Below, piece by piece: positions 17,173-25,001 of a stretch of DNA of 35,338 nt; the stretch's first letter is position 1; every line of letters begins with the position of its first letter. The DNA lies in assembly GCA_016190485.1 (NCBI GenBank), contig JACPQN010000126.1:1-35338 (forward strand), written 5' to 3'. The notes under the pieces are model-generated. The model was not told the origin of the DNA. It did no database searches and was given only the letters and a program-made list of their open reading frames with translations. This DNA comes from Chloroflexota bacterium (GTDB taxonomy: Bacteria > Chloroflexota > Dehalococcoidia > SHYD01). The position numbers and the translations under genes are program-made.

Positions 17173-17602
17173 AGGGCGGCAGGTATGGTTTTATGTCGAG
17201 CACCGGCGTGCCGTCCGTGGCGTCCAGCCCCCGCACTCGCAGCACCGGGCCGTCCACTCCCAGCAGCGACACAACCGCCAGGCCCAGGGGGTTGGGGCGA
17301 AGCTGGGTGCGGGTGGCGAAGACGCCGACCAGCGGGAGATCGGTCCGCCCACCCGGGTGGTATTGACCACCCTTTCGCAGCTCCTGGGGCACACGGTGCA
17401 TCCAGAAGAGCACGATGACGTGGGAGAAGCCCGCAAGTCCCTCCAGCGCCGGCGCCAGAGCAGGGTCGAGGCGCAGCTCCGACTCCACCGCTTCCCAGCC
17501 ATGAGGCTGGGGGTCCGGCACCCCGTTCCGCACCAGCCCGATGGGCCGCAGGCAGTAGGTGTCGCCTTCGCCCTGGCCTGGCTGGGGGTGAGCGCTGCTC
17601 AT
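17126..17602 (-). CDS. trmO: TrmO/TsaA (UPF0066) family tRNA methyltransferase
   Basis: LRPIGLVRNGV, GFSHVIVLFWMH, VGVFATRTQLRPNPLGLAVVSLL, LDIKPYLPPYDA. Confidence 0.93.
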   Translation of the reverse strand: MSSAHPQPGQGEGDTYCLRPIGLVRNGVPDPQPHGWEAVESELRLDPALAPALEGLAGFSHVIVLFWMHRVPQELRKGGQYHPGGRTDLPLVGVFATRTQLRPNPLGLAVVSLLGVDGPVLRVRGLDATDGTPVLDIKPYLPPYDAPPGVRMPAWVWR

Positions 17603-17611
17603 GGCCCGGGG

Positions 17612-17887
17612 CTACCTGGGCCCGGGGGACAGGATGTCCGTGGGGCCACTGGCCTCCTGCTGGGCGGAACGGACCATCTCCTGGTTGGCCCGCCCGATGG
17701 CCTGCCGGATAGCGTCCTCGCTCACGGCGTGGGGGTCGTAGGTCACCGTGACCGTCCGGGCGCGCTCCACGATCTTGAGGTCCCTGATACCGGGAAGCTG
17801 GTTTACCTCACGGGTAACGTACTCGAATCAGCCCTTTCAGAAGGCTGCCGGCACCACCTCGGTGAGGGTCTGGTCGTCGGCGGGCAT
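17612..17887 (-). CDS. Candidate selenoprotein: HMA-like domain with U-x-x-U in place of C-x-x-C (two in-frame UGA)
   Basis: ATG at 17887 with AAGGAG RBS 7 nt upstream; MPADDQTLTEVVPAAF-[UGA]-KG-[UGA]-FEYVTREVNQLPGIRDLKIVERARTVTVTYDPHAVSEDAIRQAIGRANQEM... ending TAG at 17612. UGAs at 17837-17839 and 17828-17830. Downstream hairpin TTACC-CGTGA-GGTAA. Confidence 0.82.
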
Positions 17888-18054
17888 GCACACGCTCCTT
17901 GGGTCGGGATTATCGGGTTACAGAGGCATTGTACGCCTGCGTCGCGCGCCGTGAAAAGCGGCACCCACGGGGCCACGCACCGGCTTGCATCGGGAGCGGC
18001 AGCCAGGCTACCATGCTGTGCAGGGTCTGCCATCACTGTCGCCGAGGAGCGTCC

Positions 18055-18792
18055 ATGGGCCACGCCGAGTTGACCGAGCTGTTCTTGGAAAAGCTGCAAC
18101 TGGAGCTGCCACCGGTGGCGCTGACCTTTGTAGAGCAGCCGCCTCCTGATGTGCTGGTGATGGGTAAAGAGGCCCCCTCCTTCTGCACTCTGTGGCGCTG
18201 GGGCGAAAACGCCACCTTCTTCGCTTCGGCGGAGCAGCACCTGGGCTGCCTTGTGGGCGGGATGGTCTCCGGTTACGCCCTGAAGGGCGAGCAGTTGGAG
18301 GAGGTGACGCTGCTCCTGGACGAGCTCTGCCCCGCCGACGACCTGCCGCCGGACAAGATCGAAGAGGTGCCCAAGGTGGAAAAACGCCACGCGGGCGCCG
18401 TGTACGGCCCCCTCTGGAGCTGCGCCCTTGAGCCGGACCTGGTGCTGGTGTGGGCCAACATCGTGCAGGTGGCGGTGCTCCAGGAGGTCAGCAGCCCGGT
18501 GATGTGGCGGGGCAACCCCCAGGGCGGTGTCTTCCCCCGGCCCGCTTGTAGCGTCCTGGCCACCGCCCTCTCCTTCCAGAAGCCGGCCTACTCCCTCGGC
18601 TGCGTCGGCATGCGGGCCTACACCCAGGTGCCGCCGGAACTGAGCCTGCTGGCCATTCCCGGTAGTGCGCTGGGGCAGCTTGAACAGGGGCTGCGCTCTA
18701 TCGAGGACCCCCAGGCCCGGATGCAGGTCTACTACGACCGCATCCACGCCGCCCAGCAGGCCCAGCAAGGGCAGGGGGCGCACCACGGGTGA
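18055..18792 (+). CDS. DUF169 family protein
   Basis: MGHAELTELFLEKLQLELPPVALTFVEQPP...CTLWRWGENATFFASAEQHLGCLVGGMVSGY...PACSVLATAL...SLGCVGMR; GAGGAG upstream of ATG. Confidence 0.78.
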   Translation: MGHAELTELFLEKLQLELPPVALTFVEQPPPDVLVMGKEAPSFCTLWRWGENATFFASAEQHLGCLVGGMVSGYALKGEQLEEVTLLLDELCPADDLPPDKIEEVPKVEKRHAGAVYGPLWSCALEPDLVLVWANIVQVAVLQEVSSPVMWRGNPQGGVFPRPACSVLATALSFQKPAYSLGCVGMRAYTQVPPELSLLAIPGSALGQLEQGLRSIEDPQARMQVYYDRIHAAQQAQQGQGAHHG

Positions 18793-18843
18793 TCCGCAGG
18801 GAGTGACCAACCCCAAATTGGGTGTTGCACAGCATAAAAAGAA

Positions 18844-18872
18844 CCGCCCCCTGGCAGTACACCAGGGGGCGG
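18844..18872 (-). terminator. Rho-independent-type terminator of the DUF35/thiolase transcript
   Basis: Perfect 11-bp stem CCGCCCCCTGG / CCAGGGGGCGG with 7-nt loop, followed on the minus strand by TTCTTTTTATG. Confidence 0.85.
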
Positions 18873-18893
18873 CTGTCGTCTCAAGGCTGACGG

Positions 18894-19313
18894 CTAGGAC
18901 CCGGCCGGCTTGAACTTAATCAGGGTCCACTCCGGCGTCACATCGTCGAAGGCTACCTCCACCGGCATGTCCACCTTCACCTGGTCCGGCGGTACCCCCA
19001 CGATGTTGGTCGCCATCCGCACCCCTTCGTCCAACTGCACCACCGCAAAGGTGTAGGGCGCCTCGTCCTGGAAGGCCGGGTGCGCCGGCTGATACACCAC
19101 GGTGTAGGCGTGCACCCGCCCCCGCCCGCTGGCCTTGGCCCACTCCAGCTCCTGGGAGAAGCAGACGGGGCACTGCTCCCTGGGGTAGAAGATCCAGTTG
19201 GAGCAGTGCTTGCAGCGCTGCACCACCAGCTCGTGGCGCTTGGCCGCGGCCCAGAAGGGCTTGGTCAGCTCGATGTTCTCCGGTCGTGGTAATGGCTTCT
19301 TGTAGTCTGCCAT
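18894..19313 (-). CDS. Zn-ribbon/OB-fold (DUF35) acyl-CoA-associated protein
   Basis: Rubredoxin-like CKHC...CPVC zinc ribbon followed by OB fold (GRVHAYTVVYQPAHPAFQDEAPYTFAVVQLDEGVRMATNI). Confidence 0.92.
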   Translation of the reverse strand: MADYKKPLPRPENIELTKPFWAAAKRHELVVQRCKHCSNWIFYPREQCPVCFSQELEWAKASGRGRVHAYTVVYQPAHPAFQDEAPYTFAVVQLDEGVRMATNIVGVPPDQVKVDMPVEVAFDDVTPEWTLIKFKPAGS

Positions 19314-19342
19314 CTCTGGTTGCTCCTACCGCTAGGCTCTTG

Positions 19343-20530
19343 TTAGAGTGTGGCCCCCGAACCGAGGACCGACGTCGCCATCTGCGACGGGCCACCGCCT
19401 CAGCCGTTCACCAGGGCAAGGTCGTGGCGGGCCACCTGGCGCTCTCCAGCCTGGCCCCGGATCTGGCGACAGGCCTCCACCAACTGCTGGGTGCCGCTGG
19501 CGCCCGCCGGGTTGAGCTGCCCGGCGGCCAGCTGGCCGCCGTCGGTGTTGATGGGGAAGGTGCCCTTGTAGGTGGTGTCGGTGCTCTCAAAGAAGGGACC
19601 GACCTCGCCCTTGGGCATCAGTTTCGCATCCTCGAGGCACACGGCCTCCAGGATGGAGTATCAGTCGTAGAACTCGGCGAACTGGATGTCCCTGGGCCCA
19701 TACCCGGACATGTTGTAGGCCGCTTCGGCGGAGTAGCGGACCGGGGTCTCCAGGATGTTGGGGTTGTAGTAGCTGTTGGCGTAGCCCTGGGAGAGGCCGA
19801 TGCCCAGCAGGTACACCGGGGGCTGCTTGAGCACCTGGGCCCGCTCTGCGGTGGTCACCACGTAGGCGATGGCGCCCGCCACGGGCATGACGCACTCCAG
19901 CAGGTGCAGCGGGTAGTTGACGTAGCGGGAGTTGAGCACGTCCTCCACGGTGATGGGCTGGTCCCGGAAGGCTGAGCGAGGGTTCTTCTGGGCATTGAAC
20001 CGCTGGTTCACCGGGATGCGGGCGAGCTGCTCCTGCTTGGTGCCGAACTCGTACATGTGGCGGGTGTACAGCAGGCCGTAGGTGTTGTTCGCCGCGATGG
20101 TAGGCCCGTAGGGGTTATAGAACTCCGACTGCATGCTGGGCGGGCCACCCGCCGGGCCGCCCATGTAGATGGAGGCATCGGGGTTGGAGGGGTCCCGGGC
20201 GCCCCCTCCCACGAAGATGACGTTCTCCGCCATCCCATTGGCCACCGCGTTGGCGGCCAGCGCCAGGGCACAGCCACTGCTGCCGCCCATGAAGCCTGCG
20301 CCCACACCGAAGTGCCGGGCCTGGATCCCGATGTACTCCGCCATTGGGCCGGGGTACACGGGCCCGCCGTAGGTCATCAGGCCATCGATGTCCTCCCGGC
20401 GCAGCCCTGCGTCCCGAATGGCCTCCGCCGCGGCCTCGGCGCACAGACCGAACATGCTCCGGCCGGGCCAGACGCGGCGGTGCTCCGTCTCGCCGATGCC
20501 GACGATGCACGCTTTGCCTCTTAGGCTCAT
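19343..20530 (-). CDS. Thiolase-like (SCP-x/lipid-transfer-type) protein with two in-frame UGA codons; candidate selenoprotein or recently decayed gene
   Basis: The ORF track splits it (19661-20530 and 19400-19642), but the same frame continues through UGA at 19661-19663 (FAEFYD-[UGA]-YSILEAV) and UGA at 19400-19402 (ALVNG-[UGA]-GGGPSQMATSVLGSGATL) to TAA at 19343-19345; total ~395 aa, the normal size of this family. Confidence 0.75.
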
Positions 20531-20669
20531 ACTCTTTCACCCCCTTCGGTCTGGCCCCAGGGAGGAACACGCACGCTCCAGCCTGCGGCCACGCTTAGTA
20601 TAGAGCATGGTGTCAAGGGCATAGGGAGTTGTATACGAGACACATCTAATGCTATATAATTGCGTCGCC

Positions 20670-21110
20670 ATGCCGACGACGATGACGGAGGCGCAAGTAG
20701 GAGCACTCCTGGCCGAAGACAAGGTGATAACTGCTAATCTTTCTTGGCGTCCTTGGGGAAGGCGTGGTTCAAGGCTTGAAGCCACGGTGTTAGCTAAGGA
20801 ATCAAACATCCGCCTCAAACTTTACGGCTACGTTGGACCCCGCCAACAAAGTTTCTCTCTCCTCTACGAAAGCATCGACATTCGTCGGTTATGCCTCAGC
20901 AACAACGCTAGGCACATTAACAGAGACAAGGAGCGCTTCGAGGGTGTTCACAAGCATCGCTTTGACGAAAGCGTAGCTCAGTCCCGGGAAGCCTATCGCC
21001 CGAACGGCATACAGCAACCCGTGAGCATTGACGACGCCTTCTTTGCCTTTCTCCAAGAGTGTAAGATAATTCTACAGGGTGCTTACCAACAGCACCTGCA
21101 GCTAGGGTAG
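20670..21110 (+). CDS. Uncharacterised protein, first gene of a two-gene accessory module
   Basis: MPTTMTEAQVGALLAEDKVITANLSW...; in-frame ATGs at 20649, 20670 and 20682; TATAAT at 20655-20660 suggests a short or leaderless transcript. Confidence 0.65.
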   Translation: MPTTMTEAQVGALLAEDKVITANLSWRPWGRRGSRLEATVLAKESNIRLKLYGYVGPRQQSFSLLYESIDIRRLCLSNNARHINRDKERFEGVHKHRFDESVAQSREAYRPNGIQQPVSIDDAFFAFLQECKIILQGAYQQHLQLG

Positions 21111-21112
21111 TT

Positions 21113-21916
21113 ATGGTGAGAGCAACTGACACGGAATTCTGCAGGTCGCTAGTGGCGGAGTATCTGGAGACACTGCGAGGAGATTTTGTGACTTCGGACA
21201 ACGAGTCCGGGTGCGCTATCCTCACACCGTTCATTCGCCCTGATGGGGATTCCATTGAAGTACTAGCTGAGAGGCGCGACGATGGTCGTGTCATTCTCTC
21301 TGACGGGGGAGAAACCTTTGCATACCTGTATCTCAGCGGTCTGTCGCTCAGCCGCAAGTTACAGGACGATGCGCGTCGGATTAGCGAACGTTACGGAGTT
21401 GATATTGACATCAATGAGCTAGTTGCCGAGATTTCCAGCAAGGGTCAGGTAGGTGAGGTATTTCACGGATTAGTGCAAGCCATCCTGAACGTCTCTGCGT
21501 TGATTGAGAAGCGCCGCCCTTATATCAATCTTAAGTTTGAAGAGGAGGTCGAAGGTACGATCATAGGACAGGGCAAGCGATACGACCCCGACTATACTAT
21601 TAGGGGTGTCACTGGCAATCATACAGTCAAATTTCACGTAGATTCAGGCCTGCATTTATTGATCCAGCCACTTTCACAATCAAACGAGTTACAGGCTACG
21701 CACACCGCCCAACGGTGGTACTACCACTTCGATGACATCAAGAACGTCGACGACCGGTGGTCATGCATCGCTGTACTAGACGACAGAGGCGAGCGCGCTT
21801 CTGTTTGGACTGATCACGCGCGAGCACCAATCGAGGCCGTGGCAACCGTCATTCCGTGGAGCCGTCGGGAGCGACTTGTCGATGCGCTCGAGGGACTCGA
21901 TTCTCTACAGCTGTAA
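21113..21916 (+). CDS. DUF1828-like domain protein, second gene of the module
   Basis: GCAILTPFIRPDGDSIEVLAERRDDGRVILSDGGETFAYLYLSGL fits DUF1828; 2-nt gap from the upstream gene. Confidence 0.7.
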   Translation: MVRATDTEFCRSLVAEYLETLRGDFVTSDNESGCAILTPFIRPDGDSIEVLAERRDDGRVILSDGGETFAYLYLSGLSLSRKLQDDARRISERYGVDIDINELVAEISSKGQVGEVFHGLVQAILNVSALIEKRRPYINLKFEEEVEGTIIGQGKRYDPDYTIRGVTGNHTVKFHVDSGLHLLIQPLSQSNELQATHTAQRWYYHFDDIKNVDDRWSCIAVLDDRGERASVWTDHARAPIEAVATVIPWSRRERLVDALEGLDSLQL

Positions 21917-22193
21917 GTATCCGCACGAGGACGCCAGCGTCTCGCTATGGCTCCTCACCTTCGAGGAGTCAAGAGCGAGATTAGGAGGGTGTTTAGCAAC
22001 GGAGTGTCCATAGGACCAGATCCCTCTTGCCAGAGGGTTGGGGATGCTGCTAAACCGTCGCCCCGGGAACAGTCGCCCCGGGAACGCTATGCAGCAGCGG
22101 CCACCTCTGCTATACTGAGTCACGGCCTTCGCCACCTGAGGGACTGGGAGCGAGGCCGTGTCTTATTGTTTGGGATATGCAGGGGGTGGCGCC

Positions 22194-23480
22194 ATGCCAG
22201 CCATCGTTGTCGTCGGCGGACACTGGGGAGACGAAGGAAAGGGGAAGGTGATCGACCTGCTCTCCGAGCAGGCCGCCATGGTGGTGCGCTACTCCGGCGG
22301 CCATAACGCCGGGCACACGGTGGAGAACCCCCTAGGCCACTTCGCCATGCACCTGATCCCCTGCGGCATCTTCCAGCCCAACGCCACCTGTATCATCGGC
22401 AACGGGGTTGCCGTGCACCCCAGGGTGTTTCTGGACGAGCTGGCGATGGTGCAGAAGGCCGGCGTCATCACCGATGGCCGCCTCTTCGTCAGCGACCGCG
22501 CCCACCTCATCATGCCCTATCACGGCAAGCTGGACGGCCTGGACGAGGACACCTGGGGCAACGGCGCCATCGGCACCACTCGCCAGGGTATCGGCCCGCT
22601 GTACACGGACAAGGCCTCGCGTCTGGGCATTCTGGTAGGCGATCTGCGGGAGCCGGAGGCCTTCCGGGAGCGTCTGCGCTTTGTGCTGGAGCACAAGAAC
22701 CGCCTGCTGACCAGGGTCTACGGCGTCGAGCCCTTCGACCTGGAGTCCGTCTACACCCAGTACCTGGAGTATGGCGAAAAGCTGGCCCCCTTCATCGCAG
22801 AGACCGGATCCATGATCCGGGAGGCCCTGGCCCGTAACCAGGTGGTGCTGCTGGAGGGCGCCCAGGGGACGCTGCTGGACGTGGAGCACGGCACCTACCC
22901 CTACGTCACCAGCTCGGCCCCCACGGCCGGGGGCGCGGCCCTGGGATCGGGCATCCCGCCCACCAAGATCGCCAAGGCGCTGGGGGTCTTCAAGGCCTAC
23001 ACCACCCGGGTGGGCGCGGGCCCGCTGCCCACGGAGCTGCTGGACGCAACGGGCGACCTGATCCGCACCCGGGGCAACGAGTTCGGCACCACCACGGGGC
23101 GTCCCCGCCGCTGCGGCTGGTTCGACGCCGTGTCAGGACGCTACAGCGTGGAGGTCAACGACTTCACGGGGGCGGCCCTGGTGCGCCTGGACGTGCTGGA
23201 CGCCTTCCCCACGGTGAAGGTCTGCGCCGCATACCGGCTGGACGGTGAGGCCATCAATCGGTTTCCCAGCAGCGTGCGGGAGCTGGAGCGGTGCCAGCCG
23301 GTCTACGAGGAGCTGCCGGGCTGGCAGACCTCTACCGCCGGCGCCCGGCGCTTCCAGGAGTTGCCGCGCCAGGCCCAGGCCTACGTGCGGCGGCTGGAGG
23401 AGCTGCTGGGCTGTCCCTTCGATCTCATCGGCGTCGGCCCAGCCCGAGACCAGAGCATCTGCTTACGCCCGCTGCTCTAG
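22194..23480 (+). CDS. purA: Adenylosuccinate synthetase
   Basis: MPAIVVVGGHWGDEGKGKVIDLL, GGHNAGHT, IGTTRQGIGP, QGTLLDVEHGTYPYVTSS, GTTTGRPRRCGWFD. Confidence 0.97.
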   Translation: MPAIVVVGGHWGDEGKGKVIDLLSEQAAMVVRYSGGHNAGHTVENPLGHFAMHLIPCGIFQPNATCIIGNGVAVHPRVFLDELAMVQKAGVITDGRLFVSDRAHLIMPYHGKLDGLDEDTWGNGAIGTTRQGIGPLYTDKASRLGILVGDLREPEAFRERLRFVLEHKNRLLTRVYGVEPFDLESVYTQYLEYGEKLAPFIAETGSMIREALARNQVVLLEGAQGTLLDVEHGTYPYVTSSAPTAGGAALGSGIPPTKIAKALGVFKAYTTRVGAGPLPTELLDATGDLIRTRGNEFGTTTGRPRRCGWFDAVSGRYSVEVNDFTGAALVRLDVLDAFPTVKVCAAYRLDGEAINRFPSSVRELERCQPVYEELPGWQTSTAGARRFQELPRQAQAYVRRLEELLGCPFDLIGVGPARDQSICLRPLL

Positions 23481-23487
23481 CCAGACT

Positions 23488-23979
23488 ATGGTCGCCGCGG
23501 CCGACGCCTGGCTGCACCTGGTTGCCAGCGCCGTTTGGGTCGGCTCTCAGATCTTCCTGGTTCTAGCGGTAGTCCCCGCCCTCCGGGCCATCCAGGACCC
23601 CGCTGCGCGCAAGGCCGCCCTGACGGTGCTGACCCGCCGCTACGGCGTGGTAGGCTGGGTAAGCCTGGTCGTCCTGGTGCTCACCGGCCTCCACCGGGCC
23701 TCCGGCGTCATCCCGGCCATGGGACTGCTCAGCACCACCTGGTACGGCCAGGTGCTGTTGGCCAAGGCCGCGATGGTGGGCGCCATCCTCCTCCTCACCA
23801 CCCTCCACACGGCGCACATCGGCCCCCGGTTGCTGGAGCTGATGCCGGCTACGGCGGAGGCCCCACCCCCGGAATACCTGCGGATGCGCCGACTCTCTCT
23901 CGTGGTCTCCAGCGCGACCCTGGCCCTGAGCCTGTTGGTGCTGGCCGCGGCGGTGGTTCTGCGGATGGCCCCCTTCTAG
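23488..23979 (+). CDS. CopD-like/DUF4149-type four-helix membrane protein
   Basis: HLVASAVWVGSQIFLVLAVVPAL...RYGVVGWVSLVVLVLTGLHRASG...; four hydrophobic segments. Confidence 0.75.
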   Translation: MVAAADAWLHLVASAVWVGSQIFLVLAVVPALRAIQDPAARKAALTVLTRRYGVVGWVSLVVLVLTGLHRASGVIPAMGLLSTTWYGQVLLAKAAMVGAILLLTTLHTAHIGPRLLELMPATAEAPPPEYLRMRRLSLVVSSATLALSLLVLAAAVVLRMAPF

Positions 23980-24051
23980 ACCGGGACGTTGACAGCGAGT
24001 CGCACCTGCTCCATCCTTGGGCCAGCCCCAGGTACCCACCAGGAGGAGACG

Positions 24052-24480
24052 ATGCTATCCGCAGAGGCCTTAAACTTCCTGAATGCCCACCGGCTGTGCG
24101 TCTTCGGGTACGCCCGGGAGGACAAGCCGCCCTCGCTGTCGCCGGTATACTACGTCATGGACGGCGAAGACCTGCTCATCTCTACCATGGCCTCCCGGGC
24201 CAAGACCGGGGCGGTCCGCCGCAATGCCCAGGTCTCCCTGTGTGTCCTCCACGAGGAGCCACCCTTCCCCTTCCTCACGGTCTTCGGACGGGCCCAGGTG
24301 GAAGAGACGGGCGTGGTAGAAAGCATTATGCGCATCCGTGGCGCCATCCGCGGCGTACCGGTGCCAGAGTCAGAGCGGCCGGCCATCGAAGAGCAGGCGC
24401 GCCGGGAGGAACGGGTGATCCTGCGAGTGACGCCGGAGTCCGTCTACTTCACGCCTCCCCGCCCGCAACCTCCGCGCTAG
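24052..24480 (+). CDS. Pyridoxamine 5'-phosphate oxidase family (possibly F420-dependent) protein
   Basis: SAEALNFLNAHRLCVFGYAREDKPPSLSPVYYVMDGEDLLISTMASRAKTGAVRRNAQVSLCVLHEEPPFPFLTVFGRAQV; AGGAGGAGA RBS. Confidence 0.88.
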   Translation: MLSAEALNFLNAHRLCVFGYAREDKPPSLSPVYYVMDGEDLLISTMASRAKTGAVRRNAQVSLCVLHEEPPFPFLTVFGRAQVEETGVVESIMRIRGAIRGVPVPESERPAIEEQARREERVILRVTPESVYFTPPRPQPPR

Positions 24481-24529
24481 GTAAGGGACCTGACGTGGCG
24501 CCCGGCGCGCCCAGCCAACGCGGCATTTC

Positions 24530-24907
24530 CTAGAGAGGGGCCTTAAGGGCCTCCTCGTAAGCGCCGGGAAGCGTAATCACGGCGAAGATCACCAGGGGGA
24601 CCAGCAGAATCAGCGCAATAATCGCCACCTTTGTGGCGCTAACCCCGCCAAAGGCCCCGAACATTGCCAGTAGAAGGCCGGCGAGCAACAGGATCGGCGC
24701 GATCAAGAAGCCAGGCAGCAGGGCCAGAAGAAAGAACCCCAGGGGCATCAGGAGGACAGCCGGAACATGCTTCATTACGTCCGGTTGCGTGAAATAGAGG
24801 ATCGGAAGACCCACCGTCAGGTAGCTGAAAAGGGCAATAGCCAGGGAAAGCCAAGCGGCTATCTCTTGGCCTAGCTGCACTCGCTGTTGTGCGTCATGGC
24901 CTTTCAT
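24530..24907 (-). CDS. Small integral membrane protein
   Basis: 125 aa with about four hydrophobic helices; no recognised family. Confidence 0.55.
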   Translation of the reverse strand: MKGHDAQQRVQLGQEIAAWLSLAIALFSYLTVGLPILYFTQPDVMKHVPAVLLMPLGFFLLALLPGFLIAPILLLAGLLLAMFGAFGGVSATKVAIIALILLVPLVIFAVITLPGAYEEALKAPL

Positions 24908-25001
24908 CGATTAGGAGCCTGTCCGTTTTGGTTGGGAGTGATGGCCGACGGTGCCTCCCTCACCCTGCCTGCTCCCAACGGGAGAGGGCGCTCCAAACAC
25001 G

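Noticed and set aside
17357-18073. Plus-strand ORF covering the trmO/HMA region
   Set aside because: Antisense composition; the minus-strand reading with RBS and HMA pattern explains the region better.
17612-20530. Genome-wide UGA reassignment (e.g. UGA = Trp or Gly) as the explanation for the in-frame UGAs
   Set aside because: UGA terminates several intact genes here (hydrolase ending at 6613, rluD-type gene at 8752, DUF169 at 18792), so standard UGA stop usage applies and local recoding is needed.
19343-20530. Simple pseudogene call for the thiolase
   Set aside because: Not fully excluded, but absence of frameshifts and UAA/UAG, normal total length, an intact partner DUF35 gene, and a UGA at a Cys-motif position beside a stronger U-x-x-U case make recoding at least as likely.
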